From Siderastrea radians (lineage: Eukaryota; Cnidaria; Anthozoa; Scleractinia; Rhizangiidae), in assembly GCA_964017195.1 (NCBI GenBank), contig CAXHKT010000132.1, positions 127,001-191,000 on the forward strand: a DNA stretch of 64,000 nt, written 5' to 3'. Positions 45,384-56,889 of the stretch are shown here, piece after piece. A program made the translations under genes and the position numbers. The notes beneath the pieces were generated by a model, which saw only the letters and a list, made by a program, of their open reading frames with translations, was not told where the DNA came from and made no database searches. The stretch's first letter is position 1, and each line of letters starts with the position of its first letter.

Positions 45384-45802
45384 GACGGAATCCATCAGGA
45401 AATTGAGTAATTTTTATTTTCAGTGGACAAAAATCTTGTACCAGAATAATTTAAAGCATATCGCATTCTTTTCTACATTTTTTGAGAGCTATGGATGTAA
45501 TTTGTTATCTGTAATAACCCAAAGACAATTTCTTATGGGAACCCGAAAAATTAAATCTCAAATTTCACAAAATGTAATCTTACGCACAAAAATTTACCTA
45601 TTTTACCCGTGTTTTCACAATTCCTGTGAAACTTGAAATTTAATTTCACGGGCTCCCATAAGAAATTGTCCTTGGTGTTATTACAGATAACTAATTACGT
45701 CTATAGCTCTTAAAAAGTGTAAAAAAGAATGCGATAAACTTTAAATTACTCTGGTTCAAGGTTTTTGTCCACTGATTACTCAATTTCCTGATGGATTCCG
45801 TC
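45384..45802. mobile_element. TTAA-flanked foldback MITE (419 bp)
   Basis: TTAA at 45380-45383 and 45803-45806. The ends GACGGAATCCATCAGGAAAT and complement begin inverted arms of about 170 bp (for example CCCAAAGACAATTTCTTATG on the left), around a centre of roughly 80 bp. No coding capacity. Confidence 0.88.
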
Positions 45803-45809
45803 TTAATAA

Positions 45810-46320
45810 TCTGCAATAATATAGAATATTTCGTATTTCCTTGTATTTCTATTTTGCAGGTAGATTAGCTGGAAGATGACCACTCAAACGGAAAAGATGC
45901 GAGCATCGCCTTTTCAATTTTACCGCTAAAGCTATTTGTGTTTACTTGGGTAATCAAATAACTGCCAACAAGTGGTGAAGGGTATAAAAGTGGGAAAATA
46001 AGACTGTACCTGAAATAAAGTGTGTTCGTCTGATTTCGCGATAAGATACCTATTAAAGTAACAATGCCCGGTTCAAACGTCGGACTTTACATGTGTCCAA
46101 CCTAATTGTTATTTGTGGGTCGACCTAAATTGATTAAGTTCGACAGCTGATTCAGACATTTTTTGCAACTATATACTTAATCGTCCCAGTCGTCTCGATG
46201 TTCACGGGAGCGCGAGGTGTGATGGGTAGTGACTGGGGATAAGTCAGGACCATATATCAAATTGTTCGGCCCTCATTACAGTTAAAACCAAACGATTGAT
46301 GAGGCATATCTGACTTAACT
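45810..46320. other. Non-coding 3' flank of the GPCR exon
   Basis: No repeat or exon recognised. Confidence 0.4.
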
Positions 46321-46731
46321 TTATGCCAAGGGTTGTACGCTTGTCTGTCTCTGTTGCCCACACCCGAGTATTTTACATAGCTCTCTTCTGAACTGATGGT
46401 TAAATATCCCGTATATCACGGGATTAACAGAGTTACTGTAACCACCTAGGTATGTGTATGTCATGTACACCTCACGAGGTATCCAATACTTTCCAGTAAA
46501 CATCCCAATGCCGTCTATAACAAGAAGAGGCGACCAACAACACGTGAAAGAAATGACTATTGCAGACAAAAGCTTTGTGACTTTCATTTCGTGCACGCAT
46601 ATCTTAACTTGTTTATCGCGTTCCTGTCTCGAATTCGCTAGTTGAAAATTGTGCTGCCTGAGTGAGCGATAAATACAAGCGTGACAGAACACGATCGGCC
46701 CGTAACATACTATGATTAAAAATTCGCCCAT
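46321..46731 (-). CDS. Class A GPCR, exon coding for TM5-TM7
   Basis: 136 residues on the minus strand. A hydrophobic helix (GEFLIIVCYGPIVFCHACIY) fits TM5, followed by a basic third loop. KVTKLLSAIVISFTCCWSPL carries the CWxP motif of TM6, and NSVNPVIYGIFNHQFRREL carries NPxxY of TM7 plus helix 8. A short C-tail ends at 46321. TM1-4 are not found in the preceding sequence, which has an in-frame stop 24 bp upstream of the ATG. So the ATG given is not the real start: either this is a 3' exon (no clean acceptor was found) or a 5'-truncated copy. Ligand unknown; the motifs fit rhodopsin-family orphans common in cnidarians. Confidence 0.75.
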   Translation of the reverse strand: MGEFLIIVCYGPIVFCHACIYRSLRQHNFQLANSRQERDKQVKICVHEMKVTKLLSAIVISFTCCWSPLLVIDGIGMFTGKYWIPREVYMTYTYLGGYSNSVNPVIYGIFNHQFRRELCKILGCGQQRQTSVQPLA

Positions 46732-46734
46732 TGT

Positions 46735-47437
46735 AGAGACACACAGGAGAAGTTAGGTTGTAAATACAAGTGAATTTCCCCGGATGAAACGAAAACGCGT
46801 CGTTTAGTATTAGTTATATCGGGACAAGGGTTGATATGATGAAAGCCGTTGATTCTATAGCTACGGAAATATCATTCCGGTTTGCAAGTTTCTCCTTCAA
46901 GTCTACTTTTAGCTGCGAGTCCATTGTGTATAAGTGAATCGCGATTAACACTCATCTATGATGAAAGCGAAACGCAAATAAATATTGCAGATCACACCTG
47001 CAAACCTGAACATACAGGATCTGATTGACAAAGGTTTCCCTTCCGTAAAAACCAATAAGACCAGTGTCAGATTTAATTACAAAATACGGTCGGAGCATCT
47101 GTTGGCAAGGGCAACAAGTTCAAGTTAAATTCAAAAGATTCTTCAGATGTAATGTTTTACTAATCACTTACTGTATAACATTCAGTACTGTGTGGCAGGA
47201 GTTTCCCTTCCTTGTCACGTTTAGATCGTAAAAGGAAAATGGAACACCAAAATGAAACACCATCACATTTAAGTCGAAATAAGTGATGGAAGTGATCTTT
47301 ACTACTTAAGCGTTTATAGTTACGTTTTCAATTTTTAAATCAAAATTATCCCAGAAAGATAATAATTAAAATTACCTCATAAGTTTTAATATCTAATTTA
47401 ATTACCTCCTTAGTTATATTTTCGTTTTCCGTCAGAT
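46735..47437. other. Non-coding 5' flank of the GPCR exon
   Basis: No further transmembrane exon recognised on the minus strand. Confidence 0.4.
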
Positions 47438-48993
47438 TTTTAGCGGAGCTCGCTGAGCACCATGGGTGAGCAAATTTGGTAACCCGTTGATCCGAAAAAT
47501 TTTGGTTCTGACGTCCGTTCGCCCGTACAGACTCTGGGGGAGGGTGAGGGGAGTCCCAAGACAACCCAACCGGGGGAGGCGGAATGCCATCTTTTCTTGT
47601 ATCTGAAAAGAAAAAAAAGGGCAGCTGGTCCTAGTACGCTCGATTTTCAATACGATAATTGTAATACATTCTTGGCATATTAAGACTTGTTACAGTTCAT
47701 CATGAAAAGGAAAAGGATTGCTTCAATCTCGATGGTGCAAATAGAAGCTATTGGAGAGCTTGAAGGCAAGAAATCCTGTTGAAGGACATAATGGTTTTTT
47801 TTTTCAAAGCTAAGGAGATCTGGAAAGAACCCGGCGACTTTCGTTTAGATTTTCAAGTACGTTTTTCAGTTCAGTGGTAAAGTAAATTACAGATTTGATT
47901 GTGGATTTACATTGTAAAAATTGTTTAATTGAGCGACTTTACATGTTTAGTAAATTACGGTAATTTTCTTGAAATGTTTTAAAAACTTGTTTAAAATGGC
48001 TGCGAAATTACCTTGTAGTTCCCTTTTGCCAGCTTGCGAGTTATTTCACTCGAGGGGAAAATTAAATGCATTTTGCTTTCCTAGGCAAACAAGTACTTCT
48101 GATGTGAATGACATTTCATGTTTTTGAAGGTTTCTTGTCCCTTTTTCTGTGTTTATTCATTGACGGAATTTTCATTAGTAGGCAAACTGATATTTAGGCT
48201 TAAGCTCAATTTCCTTTTGAACTTTAATGCGTAATTTTCAACATTTTTTTCAGTTTGAGCAATTCTAGAATAATTTACTCGAAAAGTAGAAATCGTGACT
48301 ATTCTAGACTGATTCTGTGTTGTTTTTTCAATCTAGGTTGTTTTTCTTCGGCAACGCATATTGGGTTGTTTTGACTTAATCGTAGTTTAGTATTCAACAA
48401 ATGAAGAGTCGCTCTGTCGTCGATTTTTTAAAATTAAGTTTATAGTTTCTGTAAAGCTCCTTGTTTTTTGTTCAGTTGTGGAATATTTTATCTTCCTTAT
48501 ATTGCTATATATTTTTTGGTTTCTTCATTTGAAGTGAATGACATTTCTGTCCCAATTTAGCGACTGATTTTAAAATCGCCGTTTCAGTGAGTGAGTGAGT
48601 TCAGTGTGGTATGTTTTCGTGTTCGTTTTGTTTTTAACCGCTAAGCCATTTCAGTGTGTCTTTAGTTACAGATCGAAATGAAATCTTTATTTAAGCAACT
48701 ATGAGCAAAGCATTTCTCGGTTTAAGTGTATTTTGTCTCAAATAATACTCTAAGAGCTTCTTAAAATTAGTTCAGGGTGTGTTCTTGAAAGCGCCTGATT
48801 AATACCTTGCGGTTGAAAACTTGTGCCATTTTCTCTTGATAATTATACGTGTGCTTGAAAGTTTCCGAAAACATATTTTTGGGTAATTTTTGTCAGTAAA
48901 CGGTTTGATGCCGGGAAAATATTATTTATTTTAGCAAAATAGATTTCGAGAAATGTTTCATGGTTAACAGGACTAAACAGCTTAAGAGGGATG
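47438..48993 (+). repeat. Dispersed repeat R, copy 2
   Basis: Direct copy of 18296-19872 along its whole length (shared AGCGGAGCTCGC, TGGGTTGTTTT.ACT, GTTTGATGCCGGGAAAATA). The copies differ by small indels. No ORF is conserved. Confidence 0.82.
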
Positions 48994-51281
48994 AGTAGTA
49001 TCTGACGGATGCCTAGACGAAATTATTCATGAATTCAGTAGGTCTCAGTTAATGAGATAACCATGAGAGGTAATGAGATGCAAGCCATCTTGGTAAACGT
49101 TGGGCTTATAATGAGATGCAGGGACTTTGGAGGGAGAATAATTGTATACGTGTTATTGTTGGTGTGGCGGTTCCGCCCAACCTTCCGGGTGATATCGCAA
49201 ATATGTAGGCAAGAGAGCAAAGGAAAGGGGTTAAACCAATCAGGAGCCACTGACGTCATAGACAAAACCGGTTTACACAGGTTGATCACGTTCTAGGGAC
49301 TCGAAACGGGGACTTACAAGAAAAACCGGACAAACAGGTTTATTTAGGTTTAAGAGCCAGTGTCTGTAAATATCGAAAACCCGGCGCCAGTTGTGAAATT
49401 TTCGATTCCTTCATTTTTTGCCTAAATAAACCCTTTAGTGAGTTATTTTCGAAAATACAATTAAAAGTTCCTAAAGCGCTTTAGTTTTTTCAAAATCGAG
49501 GAAAGTCTGAAAATCGCCATTTTGGCTTCCCGCCGCCATCAAAAAAAGGGTAAAATGGTGCATTTTCTATTCGCTCGTACAGCTAAACGCGGTAATGTTT
49601 ACCGATGTACTTTAAACAAATCATAACACCATTCCTGCTCTTTCCAAAACTGCAGTTTATTTGGGAAAAGCTTTTAAATTTTATATCTTTGTAGCTGTTT
49701 AATCTACCCCGCTCTAAGCGCTTCAGCGGATAAGCAAATTTTAGCTAATTTGTAAACCATAGAAAGCCCACTGGTACATTGAATTTCAAGCCGAAACTAC
49801 GATGGTCGTTAAGCTTATACTTCATATTATGCTGTGTAAAATTTTCTTCCGCGGCCCGACAAAAGTGTCCCGTTGAGAGACGGAAACGATGAGTCAATTT
49901 TGGCAACGCGACCAATTTGTACTGCAAACAAACGTCACTATAAATAAACCCAACATCAATCAAAAATCAGCTCAGAAAACCTTCTACAGTTCAATATCAG
50001 ACATCATACACATTGTAACTTAAAATACTTTTTACTTTGATGAAAAAACATCCTACCTTTGGGTATTCGTCGTAAAATAGATGCTAAAAGAAGCTTTGAT
50101 TCTAGCTTTCGTTATCCGACACCGAATAAATTACATCTCATGCAACCACAGGTCATCTGTTCGTCACACAAGGGTCGTATTTGAGTATTTCCCTCCTTGT
50201 ACTGCAAAATAACATGTTTTATAGCAAGGAAATTAACTTATTATCTTGAAAAGTTAACATTCGGGGTACTTTAAGCGTTCTTAAAAACAAACATCTGTTT
50301 CCATTCGCTTACATTTGCGTGACAAGAATTCGCTTGCTGCTAAAGCGGCAAAGTGTTTCGAAAAGATAAATTGCAGTTTTCAATAGATTAAAACTGCGCA
50401 TCGTAGGGAATATATTGCAGAATTTGCGTTGAATAGTTACTGGCAGCTAGGAGGACTTAAAGTCCTAAAAATAAAACAGTGACAGACTAGTGAAAGCCAG
50501 TCATTTGAAATTAATATCCAGCCAGTCTGTCCAACTGAAATACCCTTATTCTGAGAAAACACAACAAAGTCTAACATGGTTAAACTTACCAAGGTGATTG
50601 AAGGATGATCAACTTGACTGTTAGTATTCTGGTAAAATAATAGGAATGTGTTTCTTGCCTAGCTAGTACTAAAAGCTTTACGACGGCCATGTCAAAGAGC
50701 CTGCATGTCGTGACACAATTTGTTTTAGCGTGATTGGGGATTGGGGCGAACGCCGGGGAGTGGGTGGGGGTAAGGGGAAGGTAGGGCTTTCGGAGAGAAA
50801 AATATGGAGGTGTTACACTAAAGACTACATCACTGAAATGATACGAATAAAGAAAGTTACAATGCACATTGATATTTTTGTCTGTATTCCCGTTGTTATT
50901 TTTATAATAACGTTAATCGACAATGATCCCTTAACCTGTCCAGTGATATAAACAAAATTCATATTTTAAAAAATCTATTTGTATACATATACTCTGCGAC
51001 TAATTGTTTTACTGTAACCTGAATCGAAAGTAAGAAATAATGTGTATAAAGTCATTTCTCTTTCGTAAAACCCTTCCTGTTGCGGTAATATTTGTTTTTC
51101 GGCCCACGGCACGAGCCAGTTACAAATCAATCTTGCAGTGTTATTGTGTGGTCTTTTTAAATGTACTCCACAGAGCAACTACAACAATCTACTAATTCTT
51201 AAAGAAGAGAAATGTAGGGTACATTCCTCCGTACTGGTGGGGTTGGTGCTTGAAGTTCCAAGGCAACCCTTCAGTTAGTTT

Positions 51282-51904
51282 TTATATTTCCTTGCTTTTA
51301 ACTAAGGCACACAGATCGTACTGATCGACAACAATAGTGTGGGCGATATGAGGGAAGGTGTCTCTGGCTGTAGAGTAGTTAACTTGCTCTTCTACCGCGA
51401 GCACATCTTGCTCCGTCACCTGCACTTCTTGCTGACAACCTTTCGCTGCCAAACGAGAGAAGAAGGATGAAATTTGCTGGGCGGATAGAATTTCCGTTAC
51501 GGCAAGCAGCTTGTCACCATTTGGACCGCGAGCTCGAAGCATTTCTTTGGCGCAACATCGGGGTTTACTTTCTTCCCGGTGCCAGTTAAGACTTCTGCGC
51601 GTCTCTAAATCTTTCAGCCTGAGGCCCAGTCGTCCTTGTAGCCTTGGTCGTTGTCGGCTGACACATACGAGGCTGGGACTTGTAACGAAGGCACAAGGCC
51701 TGTACCTTTCTGAAGGTGAGAGGCGTACTCCTGTTTTGCAAGGTCTAAGATGCAATACTTTTCAGGGTACAGCTCGCAGGCTTCCAGGGAAAGGTGCCGT
51801 TTCATAGTAAAGTCGTTGGAACACACGTACACAGCCCTCTTGTGGACACGAGAACAAATCTCCAGTACTGGGCAAAGCAGGAGTCTTACGAACTTGAGGA
51901 ACAT
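51282..51904 (-). pseudogene. Fragment of a recurrent cnidarian zinc-finger-associated protein family
   Basis: Two minus-strand frames (51614-51904 then 51282-51755, shift near 51630). The first has a degenerate C2H2-like region (VYVCSNDFTMKRHLSLEACE) followed by EKYCILDLAKQEYASHLQKG. The second has RRSLNWHREESKPRCCAKEM, GPNGDKLLAVTEILSAQQIS and FFSRLAAKGCQQE, ending DQYDLCALVKSKEI. I recall similarly ordered C-terminal blocks (a QQI.SFFSRLAAK-like motif and a Y..C.LVK end) in repeated uncharacterised cnidarian proteins. This is a memory-based resemblance, not a search result. Function unknown. Confidence 0.5.
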
Positions 51905-52479
51905 CGGTTGTTTCTGTGCTGGATTGCCTAGGCTGCCTGACCGTGGATATCGTTTTAAAATGACCGTTTGAAAACGGAGCGGAGAACCAACTTTAGTTTA
52001 CATCTGAGATAAAATAACAACTTTGGATTAAATTACTATACCAATGGTAAAGAATAAGTAATTAAAATAACAGAGTGCGAAAATTGAAATGTCATTGGAG
52101 TGCCATCCAAGGCCCCTTCCCTTGTACACCCTAGGGTAAAACGTTGCTTGACTTTGAATTTATAAAGACGTTTCTGTATGAAATTTCACCCCAAAATTCG
52201 TTTTCTCGTAAATAAAACAGTTATAGAGCCCTTTAATACCAACATACTACCTTTTTAAAATCATAAAATAACAACCGTAAAGCGACTGACCTGTATTTTT
52301 GTCCACCACAAATCGCTTTCCTGAAACAATGCCATACGCTCGCCATACCACATTTAGTTCCCCATCGCCAAACTCGAAACTGTGCAATTGATTATTCCAA
52401 GGAATAATAAATTCAAAGTCAGGAAATGTTTTACCTACGTCTTACCTAAAAGCCAAGTTTGACATCGGTCAAGGCACCG

Positions 52480-52752
52480 GGAAGAAACTAGACCCCGATG
52501 TCGTCGCCAAAGGCATGCGTCGAGCTCGAGGGCCCAAATGGTGAGAGCTTGTTTGCCCAGCAAATTTCATCCTTCTTCTCTTTCTCTTTGGCAGCGAAAG
52601 CGTGTCAGCAAAAGGTGCAGGAGACGGAGCATGATGTGCTTGCCATAGAAGAGCAAGTGGACTTCTCTACAGCCAGAGACACCTTGCTTTCCTCCCCTCA
52701 TATCACCCACCCTATTGTTGTCGATCAGTACGATCTGTGTGCCTTAGTTTAA
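52480..52752 (+). pseudogene. Inverted partial copy of the 51282-51904 gene
   Basis: The plus-strand frame 52498-52752 repeats the C-terminal blocks (QQISSFFSFSLAAKACQQK, VVDQYDLCALV) with substitutions and small insertions. It is the right-arm counterpart of the left-arm sequence. Confidence 0.8.
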
Positions 52753-52761
52753 AGTAGGAAA

Positions 52762-53123
52762 TCAAGAGAAAATAGGGGGCAGAGAGGGACACTGTCAGTC
52801 TAGGCTTTGGGATTTGTCACGTTCGGTAAAGTTATTTTTAGATAACAATTCTGGGACGGGAGTCTGTTTTCCGGACGTCCGCATAAAGGCAACCTCGATA
52901 TGGCGTTTGAAGATCCACTCAAAATTTTTTCTTGTAATGGCGGACCAAGTAGTGTTATGTTTTGTCGATGAAAACAACTTCGAAAAACAAGGGAAATGGT
53001 ATTTATGCGGACGTTTCGGGAAACAGACCCGTTGAAAAGCCAGTATATAAATAACTTTTGTAGAATTGACATATCCCAACCAACGCCCTCAGTGTCCCTC
53101 TCTGTTTCCTTATTTTCTCTTGA
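52762..53123. mobile_element. Nested MITE with 5-bp duplication (362 bp)
   Basis: GGAAA at 52757-52761 and 53124-53128. The ends TCAAGAGAAAATA and TATTTTCTCTTGA are inverted, and the inner arms share CAGAGAGGGACACTG and GACGTCCGCATAAA with their complements. The left arm of the host palindrome has the uninterrupted target with a single GGAAA (near 51278), confirming the insertion boundaries. Confidence 0.92.
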
Positions 53124-54991
53124 GGAAATATAAAAGTTAAAGGTGGGGTTGCCTTGGAACTTCAAGCACCAACCCCGCCAGTACGGAGGAATGTACCCTA
53201 CATTTCTCATCTTTAAGAATTAGTAGATTGTTGTAGTTGCTCTGTGGAGTACATTTAAAAAGACCACACAATAACACTGCAAGAATTGATTTGTAAAGCT
53301 CATGCCGTGGGCCGAAAAACAAATATTACCGCAACAGGAAGGGTTTTACGAAAGAGAAATGACTTTATACACATTATTTCTTACTTTCGATTCAGGTTAC
53401 AGTAAAACAGTTAGTCTGGCAGAGTATATCTATACAAATAGATTTTTTAAAATATAAATTTTGTTCATATCACTGGTTAAGGGATCATTGTCGATTAACG
53501 TTATTATAAAAATAACAACGGGAATACAGACAAAAATATCAATGTGCATTGTAACTTTCTTTATTCGTATCATTTCAGTAATGTAGCCTTTAGTGTAACA
53601 CCTCCATATTTTTCTCTCCGAAAGCCCCACCTTCCCCTCACCCCTACCCACTCCCCGGCGTTCGCCCCAATCCCCAATCACGCTAAAACAAATTTTGTCA
53701 CGACAGGCTCTTTGACATGGCCGTCTTAAAGGTTTTAGTACTAGCTAGGCAAGAAACACATTCCTATTATTTTACCGCCGGAATACTAACAGTCAAGTTG
53801 ATCATCCTTCAACCACCTTGGTAAGTTTAACCATGTTAGACTTTGTTGTGTTTTCTCAGAATAAGGGTATTTCAGTTGGACAGACTGGCTGGAAATTAAT
53901 TTCAAATGACTGAATGAATTCCTGCAATATATTCCCTACGATGAGCAGTTTTAATCTATTGAAAACTGCAATTTATCTTTTCGATACAGTCTGCCACTTT
54001 AGCAGCAAGCGAATTCTTGTCACGCAAATGTAAGCGAGTGTAAACAGATGTTTGTTTTTAAGAACGCTTAACGTACCACGAATGTTAACTTTTCAAGATA
54101 ATAAGTTAATTTCCTTGCTATAAAACATGTTATTTTGCAGTACAAGGAGGGAAAACCTCAAATACGACCCTTGTGTGACGAACAGATGATTGCATTGACT
54201 TTTCGACCCGTGGTTGAGATGTAATTTATTCGGTGTCGGATAACGAAAGCTAGAATCAAAGCTTCTTCTTTCAGCATCTATTTTACGACGAATACCCAAA
54301 GGTAGGATGTTTTTTCATCAAAGTAAAAAGTATTTTAAGTTACAATGTGTATGATGTCTGATATTGAACTGCAGAAGGTTTTCTGAGCTGATTTTTGATT
54401 GATGTTGGGTTTATTTATAGTGACGTTTGTTTGCAGTACAAATTGGTCGCGTTGCCAAAATTGACTCATCGTTTCCGTCTCTCAACGGGACACTTTTGTC
54501 GGGCCGCGGAAGAAATTTTCACACAGCATAATATGAAGTATAAGCTTAACGACTATCGTAGTTTCGGCTGGAAATTCAATGTACCAGTGGGTTTTCTATG
54601 GTTTACAAATTAGCTAAAATTTGCTTATCCGCTGAAGCGCTTAGAGCGGGGTATATAAAACAGCTGGAAAGACATTACCGCGTTTAGCTGTACGAGCGAA
54701 AAGAAAATGCACCATTTTACCCTTTTTTTGATGGCGGCGGGAAGCCAAAATGGCGATTTTCAGACTTTCCTCGATTTTGAAAAAACTAAAGCGCTTTAGG
54801 AACTTTTAATTGTATTTTCGAAAATAACTTACTAAAGGGTTTATTTAGGCAAAATATGAAGAAATCGAAAATTTCACAACTGGCGCCGAGTTTTCGATAT
54901 TTACAGACACTGGCTCTTAAGTATTCAAAATGGTGTCCCTGAGTGCTGAATCCAGAGACAACATCACACAACATCTCAAGTGCTCAAACAG

Positions 54992-54997
54992 TTTATT
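54992..54997 (-). terminator. Poly(A) signal of the host gene at 55092
   Basis: AATAAA on the minus strand, 95 bp beyond the stop codon of the exon, followed by a TG-rich stretch (TTGAGATGTTGTGTGATGTTG-type, minus strand). The palindromic element begins about 75 bp further on. Confidence 0.75.
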
Positions 54998-55091
54998 GAA
55001 TCAATCCAAAACTTTATGATACATATACCACACATGTCAAAAAAAAAATTAAAAATTGACATTTATATCTTGCTGCGTCACTGAGATTAAG

Positions 55092-55289
55092 TTACATGGA
55101 ATCATAATTGATATATTCTGGGGATGAGTCCCCTAGTGGCCGCTCGTAGCCTTTCTCAACTCTGGCAAATTGTCTCTTTAACTTGGGCCTTTTTGGTTTG
55201 ACTTCATCTTCCACTTCTACGTTTTCTCTTGGTTTGTATACCGGTGATTGTTTTTGGTAATCGGTATCCACAGGCATTTCGTCAGCCCG
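55092..55289 (-). CDS. Last exon of a host gene, charged C-terminal tail
   Basis: The minus strand has ATTCTTTCAG directly before 55289, a good splice acceptor. The exon reads in phase 0 for 65 residues, from RADEMPVDTDYQ to SSPEYINYDSM, then TAA. The peptide is acidic then strongly basic (VEVEDEVKPKRPKLKRQ), with several tyrosines near the end, and has no membrane segment. It looks like an unstructured cytoplasmic or nuclear tail. A poly(A) signal follows at the expected distance. Upstream exons were not identified with confidence. I do not recognise the protein. Confidence 0.65.
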   Translation of the reverse strand, partial: RADEMPVDTDYQKQSPVYKPRENVEVEDEVKPKRPKLKRQFARVEKGYERPLGDSSPEYINYDSM

Positions 55290-56300
55290 CTGAAAGAATC
55301 TACACATTTATTTCCTTTCGTCTGCAGGTAAACGAAATTTTAGTCGAATGCAAACGGTGAAAAGTTATTTTAGACTTATTTCATTTGAGTTTAATGCATA
55401 ACAGAACACTGGTAAAGAAACTACTCAAGTTTTAGTTATATAGGCAAAGAAAAACTGATGTGTTGGAAGCTAAATCAGGAGCGCAAAAACTCGACCTATT
55501 TAAAGAGTCGACTGAATACTGAAATATTTCTTGCTGGATTCGAGACCTCTTTATCTTTAGATCCAAGAGAAAACAAATCAGGCTTTCAACAATAAACTCA
55601 ATTTGCTTTTGTTATATCATTCACTCAACCTTCAGCGTGGCACAATTACTTTTTTAATGACTTGCTTGCAAACAAACGAACGAAAACTAAACACGCATTG
55701 CGTTGGCATAGTAGATGGTGTTACTACTTCAAATATTAGTCAGCGTTGAGACTGAAACATAAATCTACAAGATTCCACGGACCTGTTCTTTCCTGCAATT
55801 CAAGTGCATTCTCAATTTAAAAAGTACATTAACAAAGACACAATAACCTTAAAACTGATTTTGTTGTTATTAAAGTGTAAAGAGGTAAGCGCACAACTTC
55901 TAAACGATAGTAAAAGCATTCGGCATAGAAAGGAGAAAACACGCCAAGAATATTGAGAACTTTCTCTATTTGAATAACAAAATTTACGACTGAGCGAACA
56001 GTAGAGTGTGTTACTTTACCGAATATGGGAAACATTCTTTATTTTGATGAGCTTTAAACTGTGCTGAAACAATAAGCGTAATTATGCAAACGGTTTTATA
56101 TTCAAATCAAACTCAGTTAGCATTCTATCTTGTTTTTAAATAGTTTTTACAACAAGCAAAGGTCACAACACCCAACGTCTCTTTTCAAACTGAACAGTTT
56201 TATTTGTGAGAATGGTATAAAAATCAAAATCAAGATTTACACAAAGGTAATCAAAACTAAAACCCTCGCTTCGCGTGTTCAGTTGGAAAAAAAAACTTAA
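55290..56300. other. Probable intron or intergenic DNA
   Basis: AT-rich, with short ORFs only. It lies between the host terminal exon and the Polinton-like element. No repeat with visible ends was seen. Confidence 0.45.
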
Positions 56301-56574
56301 AGTGGTACTATGATCAAAAAATCACTTTTATTTTTTCTTCGGATTTCGAAACTATGTTTGTTAAACACTCCCCAAGCGAAATTATAAGCGTTAACTTTGA
56401 GAAGAAGACCGTTAATTTAAACTGCAATTTTCCGGTTTAATGGTCCGCCATTAGTAGTAAAGTGGGCCCAGATAGCAAAATTTCCCACGGTAATTTGCAT
56501 ACACACCCCCTGGTCTGGTTTGTGATTGGTCGAGAGCATTTGGCTTCTGATTGGTTCTCGTGGTTGCTAACCGG

Positions 56575-56740
56575 AAGTGGTAACCGCTGACCGTTGGTTG
56601 CTAAGGGGATGGCGGGCTCAAAACCGCTGACCAGGGGGTAAAACGGATCGTGGGCTCAGGCAACCGGAAGTGACGTGATTTAGGAAACCGCGGACCAGTG
56701 TGAAAAATGGATCGTGGGCTCAAACCGCTGAGAAACGCGG
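56575..56740 (+). promoter_or_regulatory. Short direct repeats upstream of the first gene
   Basis: The phrase GGATCGTGGGCTCA occurs at about 56646 and 56707, and CGC[TG]GACCAG and AACCGGAAGTG also recur, giving a period near 61-62 bp. CCGGAAGTG is an ETS-type core. Regulatory function is inferred. Confidence 0.5.
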
Positions 56741-56779
56741 GCGCAAAGTCCAAAGTCCAATTTTTGGAAAGGGGGTGAC

Positions 56780-56800
56780 CCATATATGGGCCATATATGG
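56780..56800 (+). promoter_or_regulatory. Two exact CArG boxes
   Basis: CCATATATGG at 56780-56789 and 56791-56800, both matching CC(A/T)6GG, the site of SRF-type MADS proteins. The 11-bp spacing puts both on the same helix face. They lie about 90-110 bp before the first gene. Confidence 0.65.
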
Positions 56801-56851
56801 GTTTGATATGGTTTTGATATGGCACAAGTCCAAGTTGGGCAGCGGGGCAAA

Positions 56852-56858
56852 TATAAAA
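56852..56858 (+). promoter_or_regulatory. TATA box of the first gene
   Basis: TATAAAA, 38 bp before the ATG at 56890. This predicts a leader of only about 10 nt. Confidence 0.75.
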
Positions 56859-56889
56859 GGGGTAAACCCTAAGTGAGGGAGTAGTCACC

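Larger units (their letters stand above)
49354..54916. mobile_element. TTAA-flanked near-palindromic element (5.6 kb)
   Basis: TTAA at 49350-49353 and 54917-54920. The outer ends read GAGCCAGTGTCTGTAAATAT and its complement. Arms of about 2.2-2.4 kb (49354 to about 51590, and about 52475 to 54916) are inverted copies with a few per cent differences and some indels, around a loop of roughly 880 bp. A decayed gene lies in the loop and left arm, and its 3' half is repeated inverted in the right arm. The right arm also contains a nested MITE. No transposase was recognised. TTAA suggests piggyBac-type mobilisation (inference). Confidence 0.8.

Noticed and set aside
49745..49963. 72-residue ORF repeated at 54395-54613
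   Set aside because: The second copy is the inverted arm of the palindrome. Sequence conservation reflects the DNA duplication and no family was recognised.
55740..55830. Possible micro-exon upstream of the exon at 55092
   Set aside because: AG and GT dinucleotides bracket a 10-base segment on the minus strand, but nothing else supports it.
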